This document shows positions 1 through 12,102 of a stretch of 64,000 nt of DNA, piece by piece (within the stretch, counting starts at the first letter, position 1; each line of letters starts with the position of its first letter). The stretch comes from Pterobdella sp. o SKG-2022. Taxonomy: Eukaryota > Annelida > Clitellata > Hirudinida > Piscicolidae. The stretch lies in contig OZ038320.1 in assembly GCA_964035795.1 (NCBI GenBank), positions 24,554,118 through 24,618,117 of the forward strand, read 5' to 3'. A program made the translations under genes and the position numbers. A model generated the notes under the pieces. The model did not search any database. It was not told the DNA's origin and saw only the letters and a list, made by a program, of their open reading frames with translations.

Positions 1-860
1 TCGACTTTCTATAAAGAAAATGCAAAATGGACGATTTAATTCGCGGGTATGCTTTTAGGAATTCTTTTATAGACTTCTAAGGTTCATATATAATTAAGAT
101 GAGAATTGAAAAAATTTATATCAATATGAAGCATCAAATGAGATTTTTTGATATATTAATAAATTGTCGTACATTCATTCGATTGTGTCCTAGAGACGTC
201 AAATAGAAAAAAACAAATTGAAAATGACAAGGTATAAAAGAATGACAAGCAAATAAAGAAAACGACAGACAATGTATACGATGAAAGATGCCGATAAAAT
301 CAATTATATTCCGCAAGTCTTGCAAGCCTAAAAGGCTATCAGAAGAAAAGGGTTTATAGATGTAGTTTTGACTTAGTGCAGCAGTTATGAAAAAATGAAA
401 TGAGAACATGGGGTTGATGGTTCAGTTTCTTATCATTATGAATTCATATTCAACTATATATACAATTCAAGCCACTTAAATGTTTTGAATGATTTTCATA
501 TTTTATTTTTTAATTAAATTTTTAAAATTGTTTTTTTTTAAACGATCGTGCTGGCCAGGGCATCAATCACACTACTCTCTCAAACTAATTCTCATTTCAA
601 ATTTACATAAGATTTTTAGGCGTATATATCTTGTTTAAATTGAATAGATGAAATAATTAGATTGAATTTTTAAACCTTCAAAGCTTTGTTGAAATAAAAA
701 TGTTAATACCTGATTCATTTATTGAAAATATTTCATCCTTTTTTAATAATAAAATTGTTATACTGAAATGCATAGAACTTTATATATTTTTAATTATTTA
801 ATGGTTAAAAGGTGGTTTTCATTCAAAATACACCAATTTCAGGTGATTTTAGTTTTGCAG
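1..860. other. A+T-rich sequence with no supported gene
   Basis: I see no exon I can defend here. A minus-strand open frame at 134-409 is rich in Phe, Ile and Ser, as expected of chance frames in A+T-rich DNA, and has no clear splice sites. Confidence 0.5.
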
Positions 861-998
861 GAAATAGAAAAATCAAAAGAAGTTGACGAAAAATGTGGAA
901 ATGAAAACGAGGAAAAAAGTAGAGAAAAACACGGAAAAAAGATTGAAAAACTCGGAATGCAGAAAATTGGAAGTTTGTTGATTACCGAAATTAATTAG
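861..998 (+). CDS. Possible last exon of a gene entering from the left
   Basis: A pyrimidine-rich acceptor ending in TTTTGCAG is followed by an open frame of 45 codons and a TAA stop. The product is very rich in Lys and Glu and ends in LLITEIN. It looks like a charged, probably helical C-terminus. There is no recognisable domain and the upstream exons would lie mostly outside the window. It would converge on the minus-strand gene ending at 1381. It could also be a chance frame. Confidence 0.35.
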   Translation, partial: EIEKSKEVDEKCGNENEEKSREKHGKKIEKLGMQKIGSLLITEIN

Positions 999-1380
999 CC
1001 CTAATAACAAGACTATTATATTTTGAAAAATTTATTTTTATATAAATATATTGCTAAAATCTTAGCGGCTTTTTTTACTCGGTTCAAAAACCCACCGAGG
1101 AGTGTTATTGCTGAAATTAACGAACTAACGATGTTTGTTAAGTTGGTAATAAAAGAATTATAAAAAGAAGCATCAAAGTTTTGTGGGATTTAACTTTTGT
1201 AGACTAGATATAATAAATCACTCTACCAATTAATTAAAAACTCTATATCTAATCTTTTAAGAAGCTTTAAAAACTATCAAAAGAGAAAACAATCCTCATT
1301 CAAAAGCCATAAACAAAGAATCACATTTTATGAAATATAGTTTTCATTAAAAGATCCTTTAAACCTTTTTACCTCATTAA

Positions 1381-2792
1381 TCAGTGGTGGTAGACGTCCG
1401 AATAAAGGCTTCTCCAAACAGCCAAGGCACAGCCGAGTACATTTGTAAAGCAAAAAGGATCATCACCCAAATCATCCTTGGATCGGTTAGTGCAAGAGTG
1501 TATTCAATTTCGTTTTATTATGTAAAGAATGCGCTATATGAATGAATAAAAGAGACGGACAAAACTACCTTCACTTTTCTTTTATAGTATAAATTCAACT
1601 CAATAAGTAATTTTCCCTTGTTTCGTATTTCTATATTTTTTTTTGTTTTATTGAAATGAATGTAATTTTATATGGAAAACTAAAGTGATTGATGCAATCG
1701 AGGCATCAAAATAATAAAAAACCTCAGTTGCCAGTAGTTATTAGCTCGAATTGAATTTTCTTTTTAACATGAATAAAAATAAAAACTCAATTAGAAATGA
1801 ACAGATTTCTATTAAACATTTATTTAATAAAACCAACTTTCATAAAACGTGAAAAAATCTTTGAAATTTTTAAACTGCAAAACTGAAATAAAACTTTTTA
1901 ATTAGAATTTATTGCTAGTTATTTTTCAATAATCTTAATCCCTAGTTTTCCTATTAGATATTGCACAAAATAAACAATTTTTATTATTATGACAATTTTT
2001 GATGATTTAATATAATTTTATAACATTTCTTTTATTGATTATGTAATTTTTTTATTTTTTCTATTGATTACACAATTTATAGCTATGTGATGAATATCCT
2101 TGAAAGCAGCATTTTTGTCTGAATAGTTTGAAGAAGATGAGAATGAAACGGGAATAGAAATTTATCGTGGGTATTTTAGTGGTTTCAAGAGTACTTTGAG
2201 CAACTAGAAAAATTGTTTTTTCGATGGAAATGACATAATAGATGACATAAGAAAGTTACAGCAATTAAACTACCAAAAAATTTTTGAAAAAATTTAAAAA
2301 AAACTTGGAAAAATGCACATTAAACTTTAATTCTATTTCACAATTTATTCAAATTATAGAATTTTTATTTCAGGTTTTAAAATTCTTCGAAAACTGCAGA
2401 GTGCCGTGGTGAAAAATTTATTGAAATTTTAAAAATCTAACTATTGTATTGAAAAAATAATTCAAGATGTAACTTGAAAAGGTAGTACTCAATGGTTATG
2501 CGTTGCGGGTAAAGGATGACATAATGTTGTGAAGCTTCAAAAAGAAATGAGAGATTAAAGTGGAACTTCAACAGCTTATAGACATGAAAAAACTAGAAAA
2601 AAATTTTTTTAAATTATAATGAAAAATGATAGAAAAGATTAGTGAATAATGTGAAGTAAAGAAAGTCAAAATAAAAGTAAAAAAAACATTTTTGAAATAT
2701 TGTGAAGCTTAAATTAACGGTTAGCATCTTGGTCAACCATTTCAAATAACCTCCATCCCCCAATACCACTTGCAAAACTTCTGGAACTGTTA
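1381..2792 (-). CDS. Last two exons of an unidentified minus-strand gene
   Basis: Two exons fit together in frame. The upstream one (about 2792-2719) starts after an acceptor in phase 1 and encodes 24 residues with the run GDGGYLKWLTKMLT. The donor is GTTAAT. The second (about 1476-1381) follows a CTAAC branch-like sequence and a CCAAG acceptor, and encodes 31 residues from DDLGDDPFCF to SLYSDVYHH before TGA. The mixed residue composition is typical of globular protein and not of chance A+T-rich frames. I do not recognise the family. The pleckstrin-like exons at 6983-7354 on the same strand may belong to the same gene, but their end phase requires at least one more exon between. The terminal exon also has a second open frame in another phase with a membrane-like run; the phase-consistent frame is preferred. 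Confidence 0.4.
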
Positions 2793-4123
2793 CTAATATT
2801 TTAAGTTTTGTATAGTTTTTTTAAGTTCTTCAAAAACACGTTTGTTTAAAAAAATCAGCTAAGAACTCATTATAACTGTACCATTTGTATCATTTATAAC
2901 ATATAAGAATTTCTTTTAATTCTTCCAAAAATATTTTCACTCTCTTTTATAACAACTGAAACAAATTTACTCTCATAAAAAACCTACTTTCAATATTAAT
3001 TTCCAATAACTAAAAATACTACTTACGTCGGAAGCTGCTTAGTGTTTGCCTCAAAAAAAATATTCTATTGTAGCAATGTTTCTATTGATTAATATGCACA
3101 TTGGCATTTATTCGAACTTTCCCATAGTTGAAAATAGCCTGGTACTTGAGAAATGAAATAAAAATTTAATGTAATAATATTTTTGAAGATTAATTTTACT
3201 TTTGTGAAGTTGATTGGTTTTTTGTTTGACATGGCAACATTAAACATTAGATTTTCTTATTTTTAAAACTTTCATGAATAAAAATTTAATAGAAGATCGA
3301 AACTTCAAGAAATATATACAAAAACTAAAATTATTAAAAAAACTACCTAAAAAATGTTTAAAAGTTATGTTAAATATTCTTGTTTTTTCTAAATTTTTCT
3401 TTACCTTCCATATATTTTGCTTTCTTTTGTGTTGCTTTCCTACATTGTTCTCGTTTTCCATTTGTTTTGGTACGAAGTCACGTAATAGAAGTAATTGTAA
3501 AATACAAAAAAATATTCAATCAAATTATAGAGTTTCGTAATTTTTTTTTCTCGAGTTTTTTGAACAAAATTTCTCACAATTTTGCATTATTTTCATTTTT
3601 TTTTTCTGGGCATTTAGCGGCGTCTTTGAGTTTTCTTACATAGATATTCTCTGATCTTATTTCTTATAAATTCAACGATTACGACCAGAAAGCTGACATT
3701 TTGTCGCTTTTATTGTTTTGCTGTATTCTATTATAACTATTAGACCTACTTTAAAAACCCTAATATATTCCGAAAGTTTATAAATTTCCGGTAAATGCAT
3801 TTTTAAAATTAAATGCAAAATTAGGTTTTTCATCGAATTAAATGCTAAACTAATTTATGAATTGTAGCATAAAATTACACTCTTCAAAAAGCTAATGGGT
3901 TTTTCTGTTATTCCCTTCTTTTAGGAAAATATTGGTTAAAATGCAATAAACTTGACGATGATTTACATAGCCATGATAACACTCTTTCGTTTAAAGGCTT
4001 ATTGAAGTCTCAACAGAAAACTATTAATTGAAACAAATTAACTTTTCACTAACATGCTTTAACGGGTTAAATAATCATAAACTTTTCTTAGAACAGTGAT
4101 GTGAATAATATGGTCTCGAACAG
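2793..4123. other. No supported feature
   Basis: A+T-rich sequence. Open frames on both strands at 3240-3640 overlap each other, are dominated by Phe, Lys and Asn, and have no splice support. Confidence 0.5.
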
Positions 4124-4419
4124 ATGGAGCCGATGCTACAGACAGACTGGGGTGGTGTGCAGATGCGGGTTTTACTCTTCTTAGCGTTGTTTCTTGTTAT
4201 ATTCATTTTTTCTTCGCGACAACTTCCAACGATTGCAACAATATCTGATGATAAACTCAGCACAAAAAACAATAAAGAAACTACCCCAAGTCAAAGCAAA
4301 GGAAGAAATGATTGGCAGAATGTTGAGGGGGCATTTGGGACGTGTGGTCACGAGCATGATACCACAGTTTCTATGACTTCCTTGAAACACCCACAGTTCT
4401 CTAGTCTCTACACTTCTCA
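4124..4419 (+). CDS. Candidate first exon with signal anchor
   Basis: An ATG opens a frame of 99 codons up to a CAG|GTTGTT donor in phase 0. A short N-terminus is followed by the hydrophobic run LLFLALFLVIFIF and then a polar Ser/Thr/Asn/Lys-rich stretch with one Cys (GTCGHEHD). This is what a signal peptide or type II anchor with an exposed domain looks like. No partner exon is proved. It can be joined in frame to the exon at 13,235 only by using a slightly shifted acceptor there. The minus strand is also open across much of this stretch with a hydrophobic product, so the strand is not certain. Confidence 0.35.
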
Positions 4420-5949
4420 GGTTGTTTAATTATATTAATTATTTGAATGTCTCACTTTTTATCTGACTGTGTTATAAGTAAGTTATACTAGGAGAATATT
4501 TAAGGATTATTTGTTGCTCAGTAATTACTTTCAAGTTAACATTCATATTTGTTGTTTTTTAGGTATTTAGAAAATGTTTCGACATGAAGCTTTTAAATGT
4601 TAAGTGTGAAGTTTTTTAAAATTAAATAAATTTGATACAATATTTTTTCATTAATAAGAAATAAATGAAATTTATTAAAGTCTAAGATAGATTAGCAAAA
4701 GCTTGTTTAAATTGAAATAAATCACGATAATGTTTTTTTGAAAGTGTTGCAGTCATATGAGACGCAAACTTGGAAACTTGGAAAAAGAAAAAAAATATTT
4801 CTCTTATTAAAAGTTTCAAGTTATCGTTCATGGAATTTTTTCAATTTCAAACTTTCAAAGTGAAAATAAAACAAATACAACACAAAAACTCAAAGGCTAG
4901 AAAAGCGTAAAAGTCGTGATATTTCCATAACTAACAGATGTTCCGTCACCGAAAATGTAAAAAAACCTTAAAAACGTTTTTGTCAAGTCAACGAACTCTT
5001 ACCTTGTGAGCGAAAATAAAAAAAACAAAAACTATAAATAAAATTAACTCCAAAACACTTATAGATAATATGTATTTGTACGATTATACCTGGTTTTAAA
5101 GTCGCAATGCGACCACGACTTTGTTTGATGGTGGCATATTGTGAATAAATAATATGTGTGAATACCCATGGCTAGTTTTGTATCCCAATGCAAACAATAT
5201 CTACACTAGTTTCATCTTTTAAATTTTTCCTGCTCATGTAAAGTCAAAGCTTTGTAACAGATTTTTCAGATTTTGTTTTATAAAAGTTTTTTATAAAGTG
5301 GTTTTTTCATGGAAGACTCAGATATTAAAAGGCTTTGCTTAAAAACTTGAATTATAAAATTTAACGAGTTTGTGAAGATGAAACATCCACGAACAATGCA
5401 AGAACATAAATGGCGTTGTGTGTCTTTTATTGGCTGTTTAAAATAATTTCCAAGCAATAACTTAATTTAAATTTAAACTTCTGCTTGTTTGGTGAGAATA
5501 AAAAAAACATATTGCTAAAATAATATAAAACCTCATAGTATTCATATAATAAACCTAAATGTAAAAAGTAAGAGAATATAATAATATAAATAACGAAGGT
5601 GGAAAAGCGTTGACTCCAGATTTTCCTTCACCACGTTTCATAAAAGTAATCTAGCAATATAAAATTTATATGGCTTTAATGTCATTTTTTGGTTTCTTAT
5701 CGTTAAGCATATTTGTGTATGTGTGCAACTTTCTTGAAATCCTTATCTTCACATCTCTGTGTCAATGATGCAAAATTTCATTCAAGACACAATTTAATTT
5801 CAACGTTTACTTTGAAAGTCTTTATGTCAACTACAGGACAAAAAAGTTTGAAAAGTTTTTTCATGATTTAGTTTGAAATTTTGTGAATTTAAAATGTTTT
5901 AATTTTTATTTCAAAATATTTTTAAAAAGATAAACTCCGCTCAAGCAAA
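4420..5949. other. No supported feature
   Basis: A+T-rich, non-coding in appearance on both strands. I see no repeat or RNA gene here. Confidence 0.5.
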
Positions 5950-6262
5950 AATATGCCATCAGCATCATCATCATCCCGGTGTAAGAACCCACCTTCTCGT
6001 GGTGCCGGGTATGCACTCCAACAGGAGTGTCGAAGAGGTTTTAAACCACGTCAGCTTTCAACCACAAAGCATTTCGAGAATTCATCCATCATTTTTATCG
6101 CTGCTCACCAACAGTCACAAACAACTCGAAGCTGCAAGTTTCTTTCGGTACTCGTTTTAAAGAGTGTCGGAAGAGTCTTTGGAAGCTGGCGCTTAACAAC
6201 AACAACAGCATCATCTTCACCATCATCATCAGCATTATCATCATCATCATCATCATCATCTT
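5950..6262. repeat. CAT/GAT simple repeats flanking a G+C-richer block
   Basis: A less A+T-rich block is bracketed by CAT triplet runs (near 5960-5976 and 6210-6261). On the minus strand the left part reads as a unique stretch ending in a GATGATGATG tail, which resembles the 3' end of an RTE-type or SINE insertion. The minus strand also has a short frame starting MADNDQ that runs through the Asp-coding repeat to KRQLPKTLPTLFKTSTE; it may be a real exon, but has no clear partner. Confidence 0.35.
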
Positions 6263-6982
6263 GATCGTTATCTGCCATCAGAATAGCTTCAAATCAAGTG
6301 TCCATTTTCATCACTTTTCAGCTCTTTTTTTTGCCTTTCTAAAACTCTCTTTCTCGCCTTATTATTCAAGATTTTTGTTTCCATTTTTCTATTTGGTAAT
6401 TTATTTTTTAGACCCCTTAAAGGCGGGCCTTATGTTTTCGTGTCGTGAGTATGGCTTGTTCAGTTGAAGTTTTTTTTATAGATGTCATGAACCTTTTATT
6501 TTATTTGCAAGGAGCAAGGTTCTGTTGTTAATAAATGTGTCAGTTCACCTCACTTTTTTCGTTTTTTTAAGACCCACATTTTCAGAGCTTTCAACCTTTT
6601 TTTGTTTGTCTTGCAAATGGTCCACGCTTTTGTTGCCTATGCCACCACACGTCACATCAAAACCTTAACCAATTTCTTCTAGTTGCTTGTCTGAGTCCAC
6701 TTGTTAGTGTTAGTTTTAAGTCATTAAATCCGTACCCTAATGTCTTCTTCAGTGTAATACTTTCCAAAAAGATAGCTTTCTAGATACTTGAATACTTTTA
6801 CTTGTTGAAAGATGGCTTTGTTCAAAATTATTCTGACTTTCCCGGGTTTTTCTCAAACTCTCTTATTTCTGAGATCATATATTTTTGTTTTCTAATTCTC
6901 AAATACACTGTTTGTATTTTTTTATGTGTTGGAGTTTTTTCTCTGTTCCAGCTAGAATATCTTAGCCATTCCCAAACCTTAC

Positions 6983-7354
6983 TGATCAGAACTCGAGAGA
7001 TCAGAACTCTTCCCACTTTGACCCTCCATGCAAGGTTCAGACACTTGAAATTCTCCAACTGTGGTCTGTTCATGTATAACTCTGCAATCAATCTTCTAGC
7101 TTGGCGAACCACCCTTACTTCTCTAGTATTTTTATGAGCTGCTTCCAGTCTACACAATCGGAAGCATTCTCAAAGATCAAAAACACGCAACTTCTATTCT
7201 GCACTTCACTAAACACCTCAACAGTACAATTGCTTTTTTCATGTTCCTTTTTCACAGAATCAAACTTAGCAACTTTTTCAGAGTTTTCTTCGTTATCTTC
7301 AATACTACCTTTGCGGTGTAGGATATCAAACTGAGGGCTCGAAAGGTATACAAC
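6983..7354 (-). CDS. Two exons of an unidentified gene, pleckstrin-like
   Basis: The first exon (about 7354-7119) follows a TTTTTTCAAG acceptor and encodes VVYLSSPQFDILHRKG, a charged Lys/Glu loop, and then VFLIFENASDCVDWKQLI. A beta-rich start, a variable loop and a final helix with a conserved-looking Trp is the pattern of the C-terminal part of a PH domain. This is a guess from shape, not a family match. A 37-bp intron (GTAAGG..GCAG) then joins it in frame to about 7081-6983, a Ser/Gly/Glu-rich linker that ends at a GTAAGG donor in phase 2. The very short intron is unusual against the other introns in this window. Further exons on both sides are needed. Confidence 0.45.
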
Positions 7355-8357
7355 CTTGAAAAAATACATTAAAAATAAACATATATAAAAAAATTTCAAG
7401 TGTTCTCCATCTTCAAACCAGTAGAGTCTGTTTTATGGATTTTTCTATTGTTGTTCTGGCTTTTTCATTGATTTCTTTTTCGAATTTTGTGGCTTAAAGT
7501 AAATTAAAGAAATCGTTATGAAAAGCAAATTAAATTACCATAACAACAATTAAAATACTTCTAATGCATAAAAGATTTTTTGTAATCCTTTTAGTTTAAA
7601 AATATTTCAAATGCTGTATTGGAAAACACGACTTTAACTAAAATTGAACATTATATTAAACAGTAATTGAAATGTTATATTTACTACACGTTATTTAAGC
7701 ATTGATCATGTTTTTTTTAAAGTTAAAAAATAAAAAGTAAAACTTGAACTTTATTTTTTAATCAATCCATGATAATTACTTGTTCATGTCAAAAATAAAT
7801 CTAGTATAGACTATAGGTTAGTTATTTTTTGAAAACAAATGTATCTATAAGTTGATGGTTTGAGAATTAAACCCCTGTAACTGATTTCGAAACAATTTTT
7901 TATTCAAAACCTTTATATCTTACATGAATTCAAAACTTAATTAGCCAACTGAATTTTTAAAATCTAAAGTTCGAGTTTTTTGTACATATAAATTTAAATA
8001 AGCTTTTTCCTATCTCACATTGATTTTATCGCAACTAAGCTCCAGTCATACCTATAGAATACCCATGTAATAGTTATATATGGGTTTTACTCTTGTTAAA
8101 AGCACAATTTCTTATATGGAAAGATGATGTGGAGTAGATATCGGAAAATTTTGTTCAATATGCTTTTAAAACTAATTGTGTTTTTTGTATTCAAAATTAG
8201 TTATTCGATTTGTTTGAAGGCTTTATATAGTTTGAATTCCTATCAATTATTCTTGACTAAGACCGACCGAAAGAAGTTCAACTTGAGAATGATAGGCTGA
8301 ACATCATAAAGCTGGAAGCTAACTATTTCTATCTATTCCTCATGTGTAAGAACTGCA

Positions 8358-8646
8358 CTAAAACTAGTTTTTATTATCGGGTGTGTCTTCTGTCGTAGCA
8401 GAACCGAGAGACACATACCAACAATCTCACCAAAGAACAAATACGATCGGTTGACAATCAAATAAAAAAATAAATAAAAAAATTATATATTTTTATTTAA
8501 TAAATATTAATACACCTATAAATAATTTTTTCCATCTATTTTGTTATTGATCGTCAACCAATCAAATATTTTTTTGTGAGGTTGTTGCTATGTGTGTCTT
8601 GGTTCTGCTGCGACAGAAAAAACACGATAATAATCACTCTAAAACT
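8358..8646. mobile_element. Inverted-repeat transposon (MITE), hAT-like
   Basis: The element is 273 bp (8366-8638) and its two ends are inverted copies of each other over roughly 90 bp. The left end reads AGTTTTTATTATCGGGTG and the right end, on the other strand, AGTGATTATTATCGTG, continuing with TCTGTCG..AGCAGAACC in both. The 8-bp direct repeat CTAAAACT flanks it exactly (8358-8365 and 8639-8646). The middle is pure A+T and has no coding capacity. An 8-bp target duplication and an AGTG-type end fit the hAT superfamily. It is non-autonomous, so a transposase would have to come from elsewhere. Confidence 0.85.
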
Positions 8647-9820
8647 CTATACAAACGTTCTATAAGACTAAACTTATTGAAAATTACAGCTATTTTTGTT
8701 GTCTCAATAAATGTATGGAAAATCTCATAAATCAACGTACAAATCTTTTAAAAATTAATTCCTAAAATGACATAAAAATGTTTCTAAAAAGTTATATCAA
8801 TTTAGAAACAAAAAATGGAAACTAGAGAAAAATGCTTGGAATTATTGATGGGAGTGAGAGAACAAGAGGCCGTAAAAGACAGCGAATGAGGCATGAGTGG
8901 ATTTGATGGTTTTATCGATAAAAAAAAGTTAAATAGAACCTAATATGATTGGAAAATGTGATTAATTTCAAATTAAGTTCATGTTTGTTATATATACAAA
9001 GTTTTAGAATATTTGAGTTGTTGAAGGTGATATTAAATATGAATGCGAGTGTTGAAATTCAAATCTGAAGTTATATTGGAAGGTTTTTCTTCAAGTTAAA
9101 ACTGCAATTGAAAACTTTACAAAGTATTTTTTTTAATTTTTCGTAAACAACAAAATACATAAGAATTCTCTAAGAGTGTTTTCATAATCATTCTATTGCT
9201 TAGTTTTGCATTTCTTATTATTGTTATTATTGGAACACTTCATAAGTATTTCTGAAATTTTTAAATAGTGATTAAACGAAATTTCTCTTTGAAATTTAAT
9301 TCAAACATTTTATAAATTCATAGTTTTTGAACTAATATTCTATATAAAAAAAACATCAAATACTGCTATTTTGATAGTTTTTGCTTTCATCGAAACGGAA
9401 AACTATTTCTTTCGTAGGATTTTCTTCTATGAAGATGAAAAAAAGGGTTTTAAAACATTTAAAACAACTATGAAATAATTAAACTAGTTTCTTATTCATT
9501 TAAAATACATTCATGAAAAATGATTCTACAAGAGGATACGTAAGTGAATCGACCAGTAGACTCCCTCTAATTGCCATTACGATTGCAATGATGAATTAAA
9601 TGAAATATTCCACAATCTTAAAATTGATTTAAAACAACACTAGTTTTCATGTAAATATAATATGTATATTCACATCTTTCACTTGAACATCAGATGATCG
9701 TGCTAAATTATGTTATAAATTTTGATTCATAATTCAAAATACTTTAGCTTGAAAAAATTTAAACTTTCCATAAAAACACAAAAATTTAAACCCACACTGC
9801 AATTTCATTATTAGTTATGT

Positions 9821-9952
9821 TGATGAAAATTCAAAATATATTGTGGGACCAGGTTGTTGTTTGTCTACATTGTCACCCCCACCGACACTTTTCATCTGAC
9901 CAAAGAATGTATTGTATGGAGTGTACTTTATGGTTGAGATTTCATAATGGTT
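9821..9952 (-). CDS. Possible isolated exon
   Basis: A TTTTTCACAG acceptor is followed by about 42 open codons with a well-mixed composition (YEISTIKYTPYNTFFGQM, then SVGGGDNVDKQQPGP). The 3' border is unclear: the frame stops shortly after and no strong donor is visible. It lies upstream, on the same strand, of the pleckstrin-like exons and could belong to that gene. No family is recognised. Confidence 0.3.
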
Positions 9953-12102
9953 CTGTGAAAAATTCATATTTAAGATAATATAAGTCTTGGAGTGTAAGTT
10001 ATTATTTCGAGTCAAATAAGTATTAAGTTAATAACACCAAGCTGTTTGTAAGTCTAATTCACATTACCAAGTAGAGTATACTACCAAAATTCGAATAAGT
10101 ATTAAACAAAGTCAATAGTCTACGTATTAATGTCACTTGAAAATATTCAACCGAAATTACTTTCCTCATATGAAAATTATTATTTAATTGGCTTTTTAAC
10201 ATAAAAAGTGACATTTTTCAAAAGGAATCTCATAATATGTCATTCTATAACAATGCCATAACCTCAATTTAAATGCTTCCATGTTTCACAAGAAGAGGCA
10301 TTTAACAAAGAATTTTGAGAGAATATTTCATATTGAATTAGCTGAAGCTTTTATACTTTGACTTTTTGAAAACAACACCAAACTTTTTGATCAATAAAGA
10401 ACTTTTTTTCCATCGCTCCCTGTTAGTTTCAAAAATTTGCATTTTTTGCATTTCCATGGAGTTTCATAAGTTTGAAAAAAATTGTATAAAAAGTTTATTC
10501 AAATTATGAAATTATATTTTTTTTCAGTTTTCAAACTGGTTATCATAGAGAGTAAATTTTTAAATTATGTAAATGATTATGATGAGCGTATAAAAAGAGA
10601 AAGTGCTAGAAGAAATAGGTGGTAGTGGGACTTCTAGGAGTGTTAAAGGCTGAACTGAGTTGGTCTAGCTGGGCATCTGCGGCATTTAGATGCTCTGACT
10701 TGACAGTGGCACTACAAGTGAACGACTCTCCAACCACCATCGTTATGAACATTATTTTTTTCAGCCTGAGTACCTTTCTTCATCCTATCGAAGTCTTCTG
10801 TGATCTCAATTATTTCCACTGTTCCCGTAAGATCAGCTCAGAGGCTTTCGAAACCCAGATTAGATTATAGACATTCTCTTCATTATCACTTTTTCAATCT
10901 ATGTTGAATGGATATTAGTTCGAAACGATGACGATAGAAAATACCTAGAATTTCGTTTTATTTTCTACTTGTTTTGAATATTTTAAAAAGCATGGAAGAT
11001 TATAAATACATTAATGAGCAAGATTATAGTGACATTAAACGAAAAAAAATTTCAAAGCACGAAAAAATCTTTTTCAAATTTAAAAAATGCAAATTTAACA
11101 TCAGTTGACCAATATCAAATCCCTACTTTGCATTTTGTTCGGCATCATCAGACGTCAAAAAATGTTTCCACAATGAAAAGGTTTTGCAGTGTAGGTGGCA
11201 AATATGGTTTTGAAATATGGGGTTTTGATCTTTAAATACAATTTATTAAATAATTTCTAATCATGAATGGGTATTTGGAATTCATTCATCATTAGAATGT
11301 GGGACTGCTAGGATACTTGCTTGACCCTCACAAAACAATAACTGTTTCATTTATAATTTACTATATTCACAAAAATAAAACCTATTTTATTTCACAAATC
11401 CTTACTTTTTTCTATATATTTTATTTACTCATCTGTTTCCTTTCTATCATAATATGTTAGACTTTTTTTCAATATTCTCTTTGTTTCATAACTATAAACT
11501 AGAAACAACTTAAAAATCAAAATTGAATTCTCAAATTTTTTTCGATTATAAATATCAAATGAATGTCTTGGACCATTAGTTAAATATAACTCAAAGTTAT
11601 TATTTGAAATGAATGATTTCATTCTATGGGCCTGGTAAACGTTTTAAGTTTATAGTTGATTACCTTTAGTTGTATATAGCTGAAAACTCACGTTTTAACA
11701 AAAATTTACTCAATTATTTTTTCTGAAATTAAAAGCACAAATATCAACTATAAAATAAATTTTAACCCGGAATTTTATCACGGTAATAAATTTATGGAAA
11801 AAGATTTCAACTTTTTTACGCATAACGACGCGAAGACCGGCAACATTACATGTCAAAAGCCAGTAATTAAATAATGCGAATCTTTTAGAATTCTTTCTTC
11901 AAAGTAGAATTTTGAAATATAAATTTATTATTCATTGAGATACTTAAGCATAAGCTTTTGAAAGTATTTTTCATGCAACCATCACGAACCTCATAAACAC
12001 CGCAGCAACAAAGAGAAGCGTCCCATCTTCAAAGCCGCTCCAAGCACCCAGCAGCTTTTGCCATCACCAACCATTCTGCTTTCAAGCCTGTTTTTTTTGC
12101 AG
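9953..12102. other. Unresolved region, no firm gene
   Basis: Around 10,620-10,870 two overlapping minus-strand frames look coding-like (DLTGTVEIIEITEDFDRM, and ESFTCSATVKSEHLNAADAQ) but are separated by a frame change and a stop. They may be an old pseudogene or repeat remnant. From 12,010 to 12,180 both strands are open: the minus strand contains YEEMDISSDEHWSEQIRS, and the plus strand has a candidate exon of the gene at 12,103. The rest is A+T-rich with no feature. Confidence 0.35.

Noticed and set aside
134..409. 91-residue minus-strand protein
   Set aside because: Phe/Ile/Ser bias typical of chance frames here and no splice sites or homology.
5953..6264. Plus-strand Ser-rich protein
   Set aside because: The frame mainly reads through TCA/ATC triplet repeats and has no splice or homology support.
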